This document shows, piece by piece, positions 8,892 through 18,734 of a DNA stretch of 64,000 nt. Made by a program: the position numbers and the translations under genes. This DNA is from Halorussus salilacus. GTDB lineage: Archaea > Halobacteriota > Halobacteria > Halobacteriales > Haladaptataceae. The DNA is taken from positions 1,426,001 to 1,490,000 of the forward strand of contig NZ_CP099993.1 of assembly GCF_024138125.1 (NCBI RefSeq), in the 5' to 3' direction. The notes beneath the pieces are model-generated. The model was not told the DNA's origin, ran no database searches, and worked only from the letters and a program-made list of their open reading frames with translations. The stretch's first letter is position 1. Each line of letters opens with the position of its first letter.

Positions 8892-10415
8892 TCAGGTGGT
8901 TCCGGCGTGGACGGTGTGGCGACCCCGCTCTATCGCGGCGGCGGTCTCGAACGTCGATTCGAGCCACGCGTACACGTCCTCGGCGTGGACCACCCGCTGG
9001 AGGTCGGCCATCCGGTGGAGACGCTCGTCCTCCGACAGCGAGAGCGCCTCGTCGATGCCGTCGGCCACGCCGTCGAGGTCGCGGGGGTGGACCGCGACCG
9101 CTCGGTCGCCGAGTTGCTCGCTCGCGCCCGTGAGTTCGCTCAGCACGAGCACGCCCGGGTCGCGGGTCTGGGCCGCGACGTACTCCTTGGCGACGAGGTT
9201 CATGCCGTCGCGGACCGGCGTGACCAGTCCGACGTCGGCCTCCCGGTAGAGCGCGGCGAGTCCGGGCTTCGGGAGGTGGTCGGTGAGCTGGACCACCGGG
9301 GTCCAGTCGTCGGTGCCGAAGCGGTCGTTGATTCGGTCTATCGCGGCGTCCACGCGCTCTTGGAGGGTTCGGTAGGCCTCGATGCCGCTCCGGCTCTCGA
9401 TGCCCTTCTGGACGTAGGTCAGTTCGCCCCGATACTCGGGGCGCTCCTCCCAGAGGCGTTCGAGCGCGGCGAGGCGCTCCTCGATGCCCTTGGTGTAGTC
9501 GAGGCGCTCGACCCCGAGCGCGACGCGGATGTCGCCGTCGTCGAGGCCGTGTTTCGCCCCGAACTCGCGCCAGAACTCGTCGGCGGCGTCGCCGTCGGCG
9601 AGTTCGGCCTGCTCGGCGGCGTCGATGCCGAGCGGGAGCGCCCGGACGAAGGTGCGCTCGCCCCGATGGGCGACGCTCCGACTCCCGCGGTCGACGCGGG
9701 CGTCGGTCGCGGCCTCCACGCAGTCGAGGAAGTTCCGACAGTACTCCTCGGTGTGAAAGCCCACGAGGTCGTTGGCCAGCAGGCCGTCGAGCAACTGCTC
9801 GTACTGCGGAAGAGCGTGGAACGCGTCCCACGACGGCCACGGGATGTGCCAGAAGTGCGCGAGGAAGGCGTCGGGCCGCGCCGCGCGCACGTCGCGCGGC
9901 GCGAGCGCGAGGTGGTAGTCTTGGAACCACACCACGGGGTCGCGGCCGGTCGAGTCGAGGACGGCGTCGGCGAACTCCGAATTAGTCTCGCGGTAGCTCT
10001 GCCAGAACTCGGGGTCCGGATTCATCTTCGCGGTGTCGAGGTGGCACAGCGGCCACAGCATCTGGTTGCTGTACCCGGCGTAGTAGCCCTCGACCTGCGC
10101 GTCGTCGAGCCACACCCGACGGAGGTCGTAGGACGGGTCCTCCGGCGGGACCGAGACGGTGTCGTCCGGTCCGACCACTTCGCGGTCGGCGTCGCCGTCG
10201 CCCCACGCGACCCACGTCCCCGCGACGGTCTGCATCACGGGGTCGAGCGCGGCGGTGAGTCCCCCGGCCGGGCGGTCGACCGCGATCTCCCCGTCCTCGC
10301 GGTCGTGGCTGTACGGTTCGCGGTTCGATACGACCACCAGCTCGCGGTCCTCACAGAGCGCGGCGACGGTCTCGGCGGCCGATTCGGCTGTCGCCCCTGT
10401 CGTGTCTGAACTCAT
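8892..10415 (-). CDS. otsA: Trehalose-6-phosphate synthase (GT20)
   Basis: A 507-residue retaining glycosyltransferase of family GT20. It joins glucose from a nucleotide sugar to glucose-6-phosphate to give trehalose-6-phosphate. Family motifs in order: SNREPY and PAGGLTAAL at the N-terminus (acceptor/donor loop), WPLCHL, VWFQDYHLAL, HFWHIPWPSW, the donor-site VERLDYTKGIEERL and DGMNLVAKEYVAAQ. Length is normal. It is the first gene of an otsA-otsB operon read leftward; trehalose is a known organic osmolyte in several haloarchaea. The ATG at 10415 gives an acidic N-terminal extension of about 27 residues before the catalytic domain. Confidence 0.93.
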   Translation of the reverse strand: MSSDTTGATAESAAETVAALCEDRELVVVSNREPYSHDREDGEIAVDRPAGGLTAALDPVMQTVAGTWVAWGDGDADREVVGPDDTVSVPPEDPSYDLRRVWLDDAQVEGYYAGYSNQMLWPLCHLDTAKMNPDPEFWQSYRETNSEFADAVLDSTGRDPVVWFQDYHLALAPRDVRAARPDAFLAHFWHIPWPSWDAFHALPQYEQLLDGLLANDLVGFHTEEYCRNFLDCVEAATDARVDRGSRSVAHRGERTFVRALPLGIDAAEQAELADGDAADEFWREFGAKHGLDDGDIRVALGVERLDYTKGIEERLAALERLWEERPEYRGELTYVQKGIESRSGIEAYRTLQERVDAAIDRINDRFGTDDWTPVVQLTDHLPKPGLAALYREADVGLVTPVRDGMNLVAKEYVAAQTRDPGVLVLSELTGASEQLGDRAVAVHPRDLDGVADGIDEALSLSEDERLHRMADLQRVVHAEDVYAWLESTFETAAAIERGRHTVHAGTT

Positions 10416-10783
10416 CTGAAGTCGGTCCTCCCGCGGCGGGTCCCCGCCCGCCGTCGGTGAATCTCTACCAGTTCCTTTGCGGAGTGTCCGGGATAACGTA
10501 GTCGTCCGTTCAGAATCGTTCGAGAGTTGAAACGATTTCCTGCCGGGATTACTAGGATTCTACCCAACAGTAATCGGTGCTTGATTCGCGGAATCCGGTG
10601 GTTGTTACACTCGAACGATGGTATCGGTGTCTGTGAGGATGACGGTCGACTTACGAGGCGACGACCACTCCTATCGAAGAAGCAGGCTCTGCTCCGAAAT
10701 CGGAAATGGCGGGAGGTAGGGAGAGCCTGAGAGTCGAGCCTATGAGAAGATTTATTACTTCCTTAGCGGATATGGTAGATACC
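10416..10783. other. Intergenic region, divergent promoters only
   Basis: I see no supported gene in this 368-bp stretch between otsA (leftward) and the small gene at 10784. It becomes noticeably A/T-richer from about 10480 onward. An A/T box (ATTTATTAC) at about 10747-10755 serves the rightward gene. Short open frames here lack haloarchaeal codon bias. Confidence 0.5.
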
Positions 10784-11041
10784 ATGCTGAAAACGGAGCC
10801 TGCGCTGTACGAGGTGGTGGGACGCAAGAACAACCACCTCTGGCTGGAGGTTCTGGAAGGGGGCGACCAAGGGATTCGAGTTTCCGTCCCGGTTCACAAT
10901 TCGGAATACGGAGAGAACCTCCAAGCGCAGGTCCTACGGCTGTCTGTCGGTGATGTCCGCAGGTTCGTCCTCGAAAGCGAGGACGAGGGGCGACCTGACT
11001 GGCGTATCTGCGAAATCGAAGGACCTCCCGTTCCCGCTTAA
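10784..11041 (+). CDS. Small protein of unknown function
   Basis: An 85-residue soluble protein with alternating beta-like and charged segments (LYEVVGRKNNHLWLEVLEGG, VSVPVHNSEYGENL, DVRRFVLESEDEG). No family is recognised. Three in-frame start codons exist upstream; I chose the ATG at 10784 because the TATA-like box at about 10747-10755 is then about 30 nt away, as for leaderless haloarchaeal genes. Base composition is lower in G+C than the flanking core genes, suggesting a more recently acquired region shared with the convergent membrane-protein gene. Its TAA overlaps the TAA of that convergent gene (11038-11041). Confidence 0.6.
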   Translation: MLKTEPALYEVVGRKNNHLWLEVLEGGDQGIRVSVPVHNSEYGENLQAQVLRLSVGDVRRFVLESEDEGRPDWRICEIEGPPVPA

Positions 11042-12087
11042 TCGGTTCCGTCGCTTTCGCTGTCGGTACTATTCGGGTCCTGTGTGCCGGTGTCGCCCGG
11101 ATTTTCGCCAGAGCAGTGAAGCGAATCGGTTTCAAGCGTCGTGTGTAGATTCCCGGAGATAGCGAGTTCCGTCCCTTCCCCGAGAGAGACCGTGTTCCCC
11201 TCACTACCGATTGCGACCGCGTAGTCTGCGAACAGATATTCGATATAGTCCTCCTCGGTCGATTCGAACAGAAGCCAGAAAACGACGACTCCGGCAACGG
11301 CGACAACCGCGAGATGCCAGACGGGCGTCCAGTAGTCGAAGTAGGCGGGTCTCGCGTATTCTACTCCGAACGGAGCAACAGGGTCGCCGGGGATTAGGAA
11401 GGTATCCACTACTATCGCAATCCCGACCAGAACGAGAGAGTACCACGACGCGAGCCACATGCCGCGATGGAAGTTTCGAATCGCTTGGATGCGGGTCGCT
11501 CTCGACGGTGAGCGAGCATCGTCGACCCTGCTCGACATCACATGGTACAGGACGCTGTACGACTCCGTACGGAACGGGATTTCGTGGGTATCGACGAGAT
11601 GCGTCCAGATTCGGTTCGCCAAGATGCGGTCATCCAACTGTTCACCCCTCCGAGGACGCCACCACCCACAGAGCGGACCGACGAACGGGTGAGACATCCG
11701 CCACGCCAACTCGCAGATGTCTCGTCCGTCATTCACGTCTTCCTCGCAGTCATCGTCGTCGGTGCTCTCGGAACCGTCGTCCTCTCGTTGCAGGGACGGG
11801 AGGTCCTCGACGCTATCCATCGTTTCGTCGAAATTCTCGCGTCGGCCGACGGCTTTGGACGCGTACGGTTGCAGAATCGCGCCGACGGAAAACGCGATGG
11901 CGGTGAAAAGACCGTATTCTCCGAGGTTGCCGGGAATCGGCGGTGAGTGGAGGAAACCCATCGTAACGACAAGCGCGATGACTCCCGGGACGATGTTCCC
12001 GAGTAAGTCGTACGCAGTCAATCCGCGGAAGTATCGGCCCACCGGCATACCAAGGAGTCGCCTCGCGACTCCGATTATTCTTTCCAT
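11038..12087 (-). CDS. Four-helix membrane protein of unknown function
   Basis: A 349-residue protein with two N-terminal hydrophobic helices (about residues 28-48 and 58-76), a 130-residue hydrophilic middle containing a very acidic stretch and a Trp/Cys-containing segment ([15 protein letters not shown]), then two more helices (about 210-232 and 255-275), and a Ser/Thr/Asp-rich tail. No catalytic motif or known family is visible. Two helix pairs around a soluble domain resemble some small signalling or effector membrane proteins, but that is only architecture. Codon use is less G+C-biased than in neighbours, and it adjoins another atypical small gene, so the pair may be accessory DNA. The stop codon shares two bases with the opposite gene's stop codon. 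Confidence 0.65.
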   Translation of the reverse strand: MERIIGVARRLLGMPVGRYFRGLTAYDLLGNIVPGVIALVVTMGFLHSPPIPGNLGEYGLFTAIAFSVGAILQPYASKAVGRRENFDETMDSVEDLPSLQREDDGSESTDDDDCEEDVNDGRDICELAWRMSHPFVGPLCGWWRPRRGEQLDDRILANRIWTHLVDTHEIPFRTESYSVLYHVMSSRVDDARSPSRATRIQAIRNFHRGMWLASWYSLVLVGIAIVVDTFLIPGDPVAPFGVEYARPAYFDYWTPVWHLAVVAVAGVVVFWLLFESTEEDYIEYLFADYAVAIGSEGNTVSLGEGTELAISGNLHTTLETDSLHCSGENPGDTGTQDPNSTDSESDGTD

Positions 12088-12218
12088 ACCATTTTTGCAT
12101 CAACTTACGGCCGCGCCGCGGCGATGAACCGGGTATTATTCCTCATTATCGCTGTCCTACAATACCCGCCGACGAACACACTCGCACATTTATATTCCCC
12201 AAGTACCATTCCGAAATC

Positions 12219-13379
<1,161 letters not shown>

Positions 13380-13395
13380 TCCGCGAACGGCCCGG

Positions 13396-13983
13396 TCACG
13401 AGATGTCGTCCGAGCGGTGGGGCGTCCGCGAGGGGAGGACGTTTACGTCTTCGTTCCACGCGAGATTCGCGAGTTTTCCGTCGAGCGAGACGACGTACGT
13501 CGTTTCCGAGGCGCGCTCTTGGTTCAACTTCGCCGCGTCGAGGACGAGCGTCCCCTCGTGGAACTTGAAATCGATGGACTCCCACGTTCGATAAAGGTCT
13601 TTGACGCCGCTGGCGATTGCCTTCTCTCCCGAACCGTGATTCGTCCGGTTCCACGGATGCGCTCCGTGCAGGACGTACATCTTGGACTCGACGATATCAG
13701 TCCAAAATCGGAGTACAGTCGAAGCGTCCTTTTTGCTCCGGACCGACCCGAGAGCCTCCGCGAGAACGTGGGAAGTAGTAAAAACGCCAGCATTTCGTCG
13801 GTTCGCTACTCCGAAGACGTAATCGACGACAGGTCGTTGTTTCGGCCGGATGTTCGTGTAGAGCGCGAGGAGCGCCTCCTTCCCGAACGCGAAGTTGACG
13901 GGACCCGTTTCGTGAGGGACGAGATCGGATTCGGAGTGGCGCTCCAGTGCTTTCGCTGGTCGACGGTTGCGTGGACGCGACAT
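13396..13983 (-). CDS. PIN-domain-like protein, probable VapC-type toxin
   Basis: A 195-residue protein whose middle and C-terminal half read like a PIN ribonuclease domain: GVFTTSHVLAEALGSVRSKK (conserved second-position acid, Glu76), an acidic pair in FHEGTLVLDAAK (Glu143, Asp149), and the last-strand motif TTYVVSLDGKLANLAWNEDVNVL (Asp168). The usual first Asp near the N-terminus is not evident (NFAFGKEALLALYTN), so this is a divergent or partly degenerate member. It starts 10 bp after a tiny acidic gene with its own promoter, the classic order of a type II toxin-antitoxin pair. If active it would cleave RNA. Codon use is less G+C-biased than the trpB gene it faces convergently (16 bp apart). 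Confidence 0.55.
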   Translation of the reverse strand: MSRPRNRRPAKALERHSESDLVPHETGPVNFAFGKEALLALYTNIRPKQRPVVDYVFGVANRRNAGVFTTSHVLAEALGSVRSKKDASTVLRFWTDIVESKMYVLHGAHPWNRTNHGSGEKAIASGVKDLYRTWESIDFKFHEGTLVLDAAKLNQERASETTYVVSLDGKLANLAWNEDVNVLPSRTPHRSDDIS

Positions 13984-13993
13984 GAGCGAGAGT

Positions 13994-14143
13994 TTACTCC
14001 GACTCGTCCGTCCCTATCCGCTCGGAATCGTAACGTAGGCCCTCCTCGTCCGAACCGAGTCGGTCGAATTCGAACGTGCTTTCCGGCGTCGAGTCGATGT
14101 ACTTCCGAACCGCCTCGCTGTGGTCCGATGAATTCTCCGTCAT
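13994..14143 (-). CDS. Tiny acidic protein, candidate antitoxin
   Basis: A 49-residue acidic protein (MTENSSDHSEAVRKYIDSTP..., ending IGTDESE). The start at 14143 is supported by an AGGAGG ribosome-binding site a few bases upstream and an A/T-rich TATA element (about 14180-14188), so a short leader with a Shine-Dalgarno is used, unlike most genes here. A longer in-frame version beginning at 14215 would precede the promoter and is rejected. It has no DNA-binding motif that I can recognise; the acidic C-terminal half could neutralise the basic PIN-domain protein encoded 10 bp downstream. Function as an antitoxin is inferred from size, charge and position only. Confidence 0.5.
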   Translation of the reverse strand: MTENSSDHSEAVRKYIDSTPESTFEFDRLGSDEEGLRYDSERIGTDESE

Positions 14144-14254
14144 CCCTGAATCCTCCTGACACGCAAGCGTTGTCCGTTCTAATATAAAAACGTCGGGTCG
14201 ACAACTCCGTGACATCGTATCGGACGAGCGAAAAACCCCGAATCCGGAGCTGAC

Positions 14255-14749
14255 TCAGAACTCGTCGAGGCCGACGTTCTCGCCCTGATACGACCCGGCG
14301 TAGGTGCCGTCGTGGTCGGCCTCCGCGAGGACGAGCTGGGCGATTCGCGCGCCCTCCTCGATCTCGACGTCGTGGTGGACTTCGAGCAGGCCCTCGCCCT
14401 TGCCCTCGTAGCCCGCGTCCCAGACCGCGGTGTTCAGCATGCAGGAGTTGCGCAGGAGCGACGACCGGGGGTAGATGTAACCGACGTGGCCCTCGGGAAT
14501 CCGGACGGTCTCGGCGTACTGGACGACGTAGCCGCCCGCGGTCAGGTAGTAGGTCGCAGGGACGTTGTCTCCGACCTGCTCGGATTCGACTTCCTGGCGC
14601 GCGCCGATTTCCTTGCCGTCGCGCGCGATGCGGCCGGGTTCGCGTTGCTCGTACACCCCCGCGAGCGTGAGGTCCACGCCGTTGGGCTGTATCTGTTCGT
14701 CGGTCGTCTCCCCGACGTGTTCGGCGACGAAGGTGCCGCTCTTGAACAT
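14255..14749 (-). CDS. dcd: dCTP deaminase / dUTPase family protein
   Basis: A 164-residue trimeric dUTPase-fold enzyme. It would hydrolyse dUTP and/or deaminate dCTP to supply dUMP and keep uracil out of DNA. Family motifs: an N-terminal QPNGVDLTL, the loop YPRSSLLRNSCMLNTAVWDAGYEGKGE (active-site Arg, Ser and Asp), and IAQLVLAEAD. The ATG at 14749 is preceded by an ATATATG box about 25 nt upstream, so the longer open frame is rejected. Whether the activity is deaminase, dUTPase or both cannot be settled from the sequence, since archaeal members include bifunctional forms. Monocistronic; the divergent aconitase gene starts 166 bp away. Confidence 0.88.
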   Translation of the reverse strand: MFKSGTFVAEHVGETTDEQIQPNGVDLTLAGVYEQREPGRIARDGKEIGARQEVESEQVGDNVPATYYLTAGGYVVQYAETVRIPEGHVGYIYPRSSLLRNSCMLNTAVWDAGYEGKGEGLLEVHHDVEIEEGARIAQLVLAEADHDGTYAGSYQGENVGLDEF

Positions 14750-14915
14750 GTTCGTCGGGTGCCGCCCGCGACATATATCGGTGCCGGACTCACGTCGGCG
14801 TGGCAAGCGGTCGCGATTCCCGAAAGAATTGCCGTCCGGCGTGCGGATTTACAACCGCTGTCATGAACGGAAACACGCGGGATTTATACGCGAGGAGAGC
14901 CGATATCGGGACGAT

Positions 14916-16892
14916 ATGGGACAAACGCTAACGGAGAAAATCCTCGATGACCACCTCGTCGAGGGTGAACTCGAAACCGGCGAGGAGATCGGAATCGAGA
15001 TCGACCAGGTCCTCACGCAGGACACCACGGGGACGCTCGTCTGGCTCCAGTTCGAGGCGCTCGACCTCGAGAACGTCCAGACCGAGCTGGCGGCCCAGTA
15101 CTGTGACCACCAGACCTACCAGTTCGACTTCAAGAACACCGACGACCACCGCTTCCTGCGCTCGGCGGCGGGCACCTTCGGCGCGCACTTCTCGCGGCCG
15201 GGTAACGGCATCTGTCACAACGTCCACAAGGAGAACTTCGCCGCGCCCGGCAAGACGATGCTCGGGAGCGACTCCCACACGCCGACCCCCGGCGGGCTGG
15301 GCGAACTCGCCATCGGTTCGGGCGGTCTCGACGTCGCGGTCGCCATGGGCGGCGGCCCGTACTACATCGAGATGCCCGAGGTCGTAAACGTCCGGCTCGA
15401 AGGCGAACTCCCCGAGTGGGCGACCGCCAAGGACGTCATCCTCGAGCTTCTCCGACGCCTCTCCGTGAAGGGCGGCGTCGGCAAGGTCCTAGAGTACACG
15501 GGACCGGGCGTCGAGAGCCTCACCGTCCCCGAGCGGACCACCATCACCAACATGGGGACCGAGCTCGGCGCGACGACCTCCATCTTCCCGACCGACGAGG
15601 AGACCCGCGACTACCTCTCGCGACTCGACCGCGAGGACGAGTTCGTCGAACTCGGTCCCGACGAGGACGCCGAGTACGACGACGAGATCGTCGTCGACCT
15701 CTCGGAGATCGAGCCGCTCATCGCCGAGCCGTCGATGCCCGACAAGGTCGTCCCGGTACGCGAGGTCGCGGGCACCGAGGTCGATCAGGTCATCATCGGC
15801 TCGTGCACCAACGGCGCGTACGAGGACATCCTCCCCGCAGCGAAGATGCTGGAGGGCCGCGACATCAACAGGACGACCGACATGATCGTCGCGCCCGGTA
15901 GCAAGCAGGCCTCCGAGATGCTCGCCCGCGAGGGCTGGGTCGCCGAGATGATGGCGGCCGGAGTCAACTTCTCGGAAGCGACCTGCGGTGCCTGCATCGG
16001 CATCGGTCACGTCCCGGCCAGCGACTCCGTCTCGCTCCGGACCTTCAACCGCAACTTCGAGGGCCGGTCGGGCATCGAGGACGACAACGTCTACCTCTGC
16101 TCGCCCGAGGTCGCCACCGCGGCCGCCCTCAAGGGCGAGATCGTGGACCCGCGGGACCTCGCCGACGAACTCGGCGACTTGGAGGACCCCGGACTCGAGC
16201 TTCCCGACCAGTACATCGGGAGCAACGTCGACCTCATCAGCCCCGACGAGGCCCCCGACGACGAGCTCATCAAGGGCCCGAACATCGGCGACGTGCCGCT
16301 GAAGGACCCGCTCGGAGCCGACATCGAAGGCCCGGCCCTGCTGAAGATGGAGGACAACATCACCACCGACCACATCATCCCGGCGACCTCCGACATCCTC
16401 AAGTTCCGGTCGAACATCCCGAAGCTCTCGGAGTTCACCCTCTCGCGCGTCGACCAGGACTTCGCCGACCGCGCGCTGGAGGCCGACGGCGGCTTCCTCG
16501 TCGCTGGCGAGAACTACGGACAGGGTAGCTCCCGCGAGCACGCCGCGCTGTGCCCGATGTACCTCGGCGTGCAGGGCGTCCTCGCCCAGAGCTTCGCCCG
16601 CATCCACAAGGCGAACCTGTTCAACTTCGGTCTCGTCCCGCTCGAAATCGACGAGGAGACCTACGAGAAGATAGAGCAGGGCGACGACGTCGAAATCGTC
16701 GACGACGTGGCCGAAGCGGTTCGCTCCGGGAAGGAGGAGCTCACGATTCGCGTGAACGGCGACTGGGAGGCCACCGCGCACCTCGACGCCTCCGAGCGCG
16801 AGCGCGAGATTCTGGCCGACGGCGGCAAGCTCCCCCACACGAAGAAGCAGGCAGAAGGCGGCAGTTCCGGCGCGACGCCCGCCGACGACTGA
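14916..16892 (+). CDS. acn: Aconitate hydratase
   Basis: A 658-residue aconitase that interconverts citrate and isocitrate in the citric-acid cycle using a [4Fe-4S] cluster. The three cluster ligands are Cys297 (GSCTNGAYED), Cys357 and Cys360 (ATCGACIGIGH). The substrate-binding QGSSREHAA stretch lies in the C-terminal swivel domain (about residues 530-540). The length matches the compact archaeal type rather than the 900-residue bacterial AcnA. The ATG at 14916 yields MGQTLTEKILDDHLVEGE, the normal beginning; a long in-frame extension upstream is antisense to dcd and is rejected. A GGATTTATACG box 30 nt upstream is a good TATA element. The C-terminus is a short Gly/Ala/Asp tail. Confidence 0.94.
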   Translation: MGQTLTEKILDDHLVEGELETGEEIGIEIDQVLTQDTTGTLVWLQFEALDLENVQTELAAQYCDHQTYQFDFKNTDDHRFLRSAAGTFGAHFSRPGNGICHNVHKENFAAPGKTMLGSDSHTPTPGGLGELAIGSGGLDVAVAMGGGPYYIEMPEVVNVRLEGELPEWATAKDVILELLRRLSVKGGVGKVLEYTGPGVESLTVPERTTITNMGTELGATTSIFPTDEETRDYLSRLDREDEFVELGPDEDAEYDDEIVVDLSEIEPLIAEPSMPDKVVPVREVAGTEVDQVIIGSCTNGAYEDILPAAKMLEGRDINRTTDMIVAPGSKQASEMLAREGWVAEMMAAGVNFSEATCGACIGIGHVPASDSVSLRTFNRNFEGRSGIEDDNVYLCSPEVATAAALKGEIVDPRDLADELGDLEDPGLELPDQYIGSNVDLISPDEAPDDELIKGPNIGDVPLKDPLGADIEGPALLKMEDNITTDHIIPATSDILKFRSNIPKLSEFTLSRVDQDFADRALEADGGFLVAGENYGQGSSREHAALCPMYLGVQGVLAQSFARIHKANLFNFGLVPLEIDEETYEKIEQGDDVEIVDDVAEAVRSGKEELTIRVNGDWEATAHLDASEREREILADGGKLPHTKKQAEGGSSGATPADD

Positions 16893-16979
16893 CGTTCTCG
16901 CCGATCTTTCGTTCTTTTTCGCGTCTCCGTGAGCAACCGTTGTACCGTGGTGCCCGACGTTCTCCGGGCGCATCAGCGA

Positions 16980-17012
16980 AGCAAGCCGCGAGCCATCGGC
17001 TCGCGGCTTGCT
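16980..17012. repeat. Perfect 15-bp inverted repeat, 3-nt loop
   Basis: Arm 16980-16994 pairs exactly with 16998-17012 around ATC. It lies 88 bp beyond the aconitase stop codon and could mark the transcript end. The sequence of the arms is unrelated to the other hairpins in the window. Confidence 0.85.
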
Positions 17013-17143
17013 GAGTACAGGAACGGGGCGTCATCAAAGGTGGGGGTGGGTGGGGAGATTTCGGGAGCTTGCACCTCCGGCCGGAGAGTGCAGTTACTTC
17101 TATCGATTCAGGTTACTAAAGAATTACGGGTTCGGGGTCGGGC

Positions 17144-17187
17144 ATGACACTCATAAGGGTCGGGCGCAAACCCCCGGACAGTGTCAT
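17144..17187. promoter_or_regulatory. 8-bp inverted repeat flanking the rimI promoter and start
   Basis: ATGACACT at 17144-17151 and its exact reverse complement AGTGTCAT at 17180-17187 flank 28 bp that contain the TATA-like CATAAGG; the right copy overlaps the GTG start of rimI. The placement suits an operator or a leader stem-loop; no regulator is known from the sequence. Confidence 0.45.
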
Positions 17188-17678
17188 CGACTACCGTGGG
17201 GGACGAAGACGACGTGCAGGTCCGGCAGGCAGTCCAGGCCGACCTGCTCGCGGTGCTTCGCATCGAGCGCGCCTCCTTCCCCCAGCCGTGGCCGTTCTCG
17301 GCGTTCGAGCGCTACCTCGGCGAACCCGGCTTTCTGGTGGCGGTCGAGGCTCCCGGCGACTCGGGCGGGACCGAGAGCGTCGTGGGCTACGTCGTCGCCG
17401 ACCTCGTCCCGAACCACGGACAGCCGCTGGGTCACGTCAAGGACATCGCGGTCCACCCCGAGTGTCGCGGCCGCGGGGTGGGCCGGACCCTGCTCGACAG
17501 CGCGCTGACCGCCTTGGAGGGCCGCGGTGCTCGGAGCGTGAAGCTCGAAGTCCGGGCGGGAAACGACCCCGCGCTCGCGCTGTACGAGGAGTTCGGGTTC
17601 GAACACCTCCGGACCGTGCCCCGGTACTACGACGACGGCGAGGACGCGCTCATCATGGTCGTGGGCGTGGGCGAGTAG
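17181..17678 (+). CDS. rimI: Ribosomal-protein-S18-type alanine N-acetyltransferase (RimI-like)
   Basis: A 165-residue GNAT-fold N-acetyltransferase. Motif A is clear in VKDIAVHPECRGRGVGRTLLDSAL (acetyl-CoA pyrophosphate loop RGRGVG), followed by KLEVRAGNDPALALYEEFGFEHLRTVPRYYDDGEDALIM, the RimI/Ard1 signature. In archaea such enzymes acetylate protein N-termini broadly. The GTG start at 17181 is preferred because it fits a TATA-like box about 30 nt upstream. It leads a same-strand set with the two small conserved genes at 17754 and 18324, an arrangement I recall as recurrent in haloarchaea, though the spacings of 75 and 123 bp do not require one transcript. Confidence 0.88.
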   Translation: MSSTTVGDEDDVQVRQAVQADLLAVLRIERASFPQPWPFSAFERYLGEPGFLVAVEAPGDSGGTESVVGYVVADLVPNHGQPLGHVKDIAVHPECRGRGVGRTLLDSALTALEGRGARSVKLEVRAGNDPALALYEEFGFEHLRTVPRYYDDGEDALIMVVGVGE

Positions 17679-17753
17679 GTGTTCGCACCGGGGTCGACGA
17701 GGACGCGCGAGTCGAGCGTGGCGCTTTTCGGTCACTGGGACCTACCTCCGGGC

Positions 17754-18200
17754 ATGGGATACGCCTGTCCGGTCTGCGGGACGCCACAGTCCGACGCCGA
17801 GCACCTCGCCAACCACCTCGCGTTCACGGCGATGCTGGGCGACGACGACCACGAGGAGTGGCTCGACGACCACGCGCCCGGATGGAGCGACGAGGGGGAG
17901 GCCGAACTCGCCGACCGCGTCGCCGACTACGCCGACGAGGAGGAGTTCCCGCAGGTCTTCGAGGACACGACGCCCCACGACCACGGGCACGGCGACGAAC
18001 CCCGCGGGGGCGACCTCTTCGAGGACGAACTCGAACGCGCGAACACGCGGGGTCGGGGGTCGATGGCTGGCGGCGCTGGCGGGAGTGGTGGCGGCGCAGA
18101 CGCGGGCGCGCTCGACCCCGAAGCCCGGCGGATTCTACAGGAGGCCCGCGAGATGACCGAGGAGATGCTCGACGACGGGGACGAGTGCGACGAGGAGTGA
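17754..18200 (+). CDS. DUF5810-type protein with N-terminal zinc-finger pair
   Basis: A 148-residue acidic protein that opens MGYACPVCGTPQ, a CxxC followed about 12 residues later by HLANH, so a C2H2-like zinc site at residues 5-23 is likely. The middle is very acidic (WLDDHAPGWSDEGEAELADRVADYADEEE), then comes a Gly-rich linker and a C-terminal helix DPEARRILQEAREMTEEML. From memory this is the haloarchaeal DUF5810 family, found next to rimI and DUF5809 genes; the family number should be confirmed. No biochemical function is known to me. The ATG at 17754 places the zinc motif at the very N-terminus as expected. Confidence 0.75.
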   Translation: MGYACPVCGTPQSDAEHLANHLAFTAMLGDDDHEEWLDDHAPGWSDEGEAELADRVADYADEEEFPQVFEDTTPHDHGHGDEPRGGDLFEDELERANTRGRGSMAGGAGGSGGGADAGALDPEARRILQEAREMTEEMLDDGDECDEE

Positions 18201-18323
18201 GACCGACGAGCGACCAGCGGCTTTCTGGGATGTCTCCTCGTCGGTGATTCTGCTGCTGGCTGTCCGGGGTCGTGTCCAGTCGAGGACGAAAGCGAGTAGT
18301 CCCCGGCCTCCGAACCCCCGCGC

Positions 18324-18734
18324 ATGGAGACCCACGGATTCCTCGCGCCCGAGACCGACGAGGCGGCCGAGCGACGCTACGAGGCGGTCGGTCCCGCGGC
18401 TCAGACGGTCGTCAAGGAGTCGGCGAAGGCGATGGCGTTCGACGCCGACGAGTACGACGAGCGTGTCACCTCCGAGGTGGTCGAGACCGCTCGCGACGCC
18501 CTGTTCGCGTCGCTGCTCGAAGTCCGGACCGCGAGCCGCGAGGAGTACGACGAGTGGCTGGCCGACCGCGACCGCGAGGTCATCGAACGCGGGAGCGAGA
18601 ACGTCTCGCGGGTCGCGTGGCACGACGCGCCCGACGACACCGTGGTCGCCGCGACCTACGAGAACGAGACCGACGCCGCGGTCGCGACCCTCCGGCGACA
18701 GGCGTTCGGGAGCGTCTACCGGGACCTGCTGTAG
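18324..18734 (+). CDS. DUF5809-type protein
   Basis: A 136-residue alpha-helical acidic protein (METHGFLAPETDEAAERRYE...). It contains a conserved-looking helix around AQTVVKESAKAMAFDADEYDERV and ends with TLRRQAFGSVYRDLL. From memory it belongs to the haloarchaeal DUF5809 family, which neighbours DUF5810. No catalytic residues are obvious. It lies 123 bp after the DUF5810-type gene on the same strand. Its TAG stop is immediately followed, without a spacer, by a perfect 14-bp hairpin (18735-18765), suggesting that transcription of the cluster ends there. Confidence 0.75.
   Translation: METHGFLAPETDEAAERRYEAVGPAAQTVVKESAKAMAFDADEYDERVTSEVVETARDALFASLLEVRTASREEYDEWLADRDREVIERGSENVSRVAWHDAPDDTVVAATYENETDAAVATLRRQAFGSVYRDLL

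Noticed and set aside
10527-10730. 67-codon frame upstream of the small gene at 10784
   Set aside because: Lacks haloarchaeal codon bias and overlaps the promoter of the next gene.
14565-14915. N-terminal extension of aconitase
   Set aside because: The in-frame extension is antisense to dcd and lacks family homology; the ATG at 14916 matches the known start and has a TATA box.
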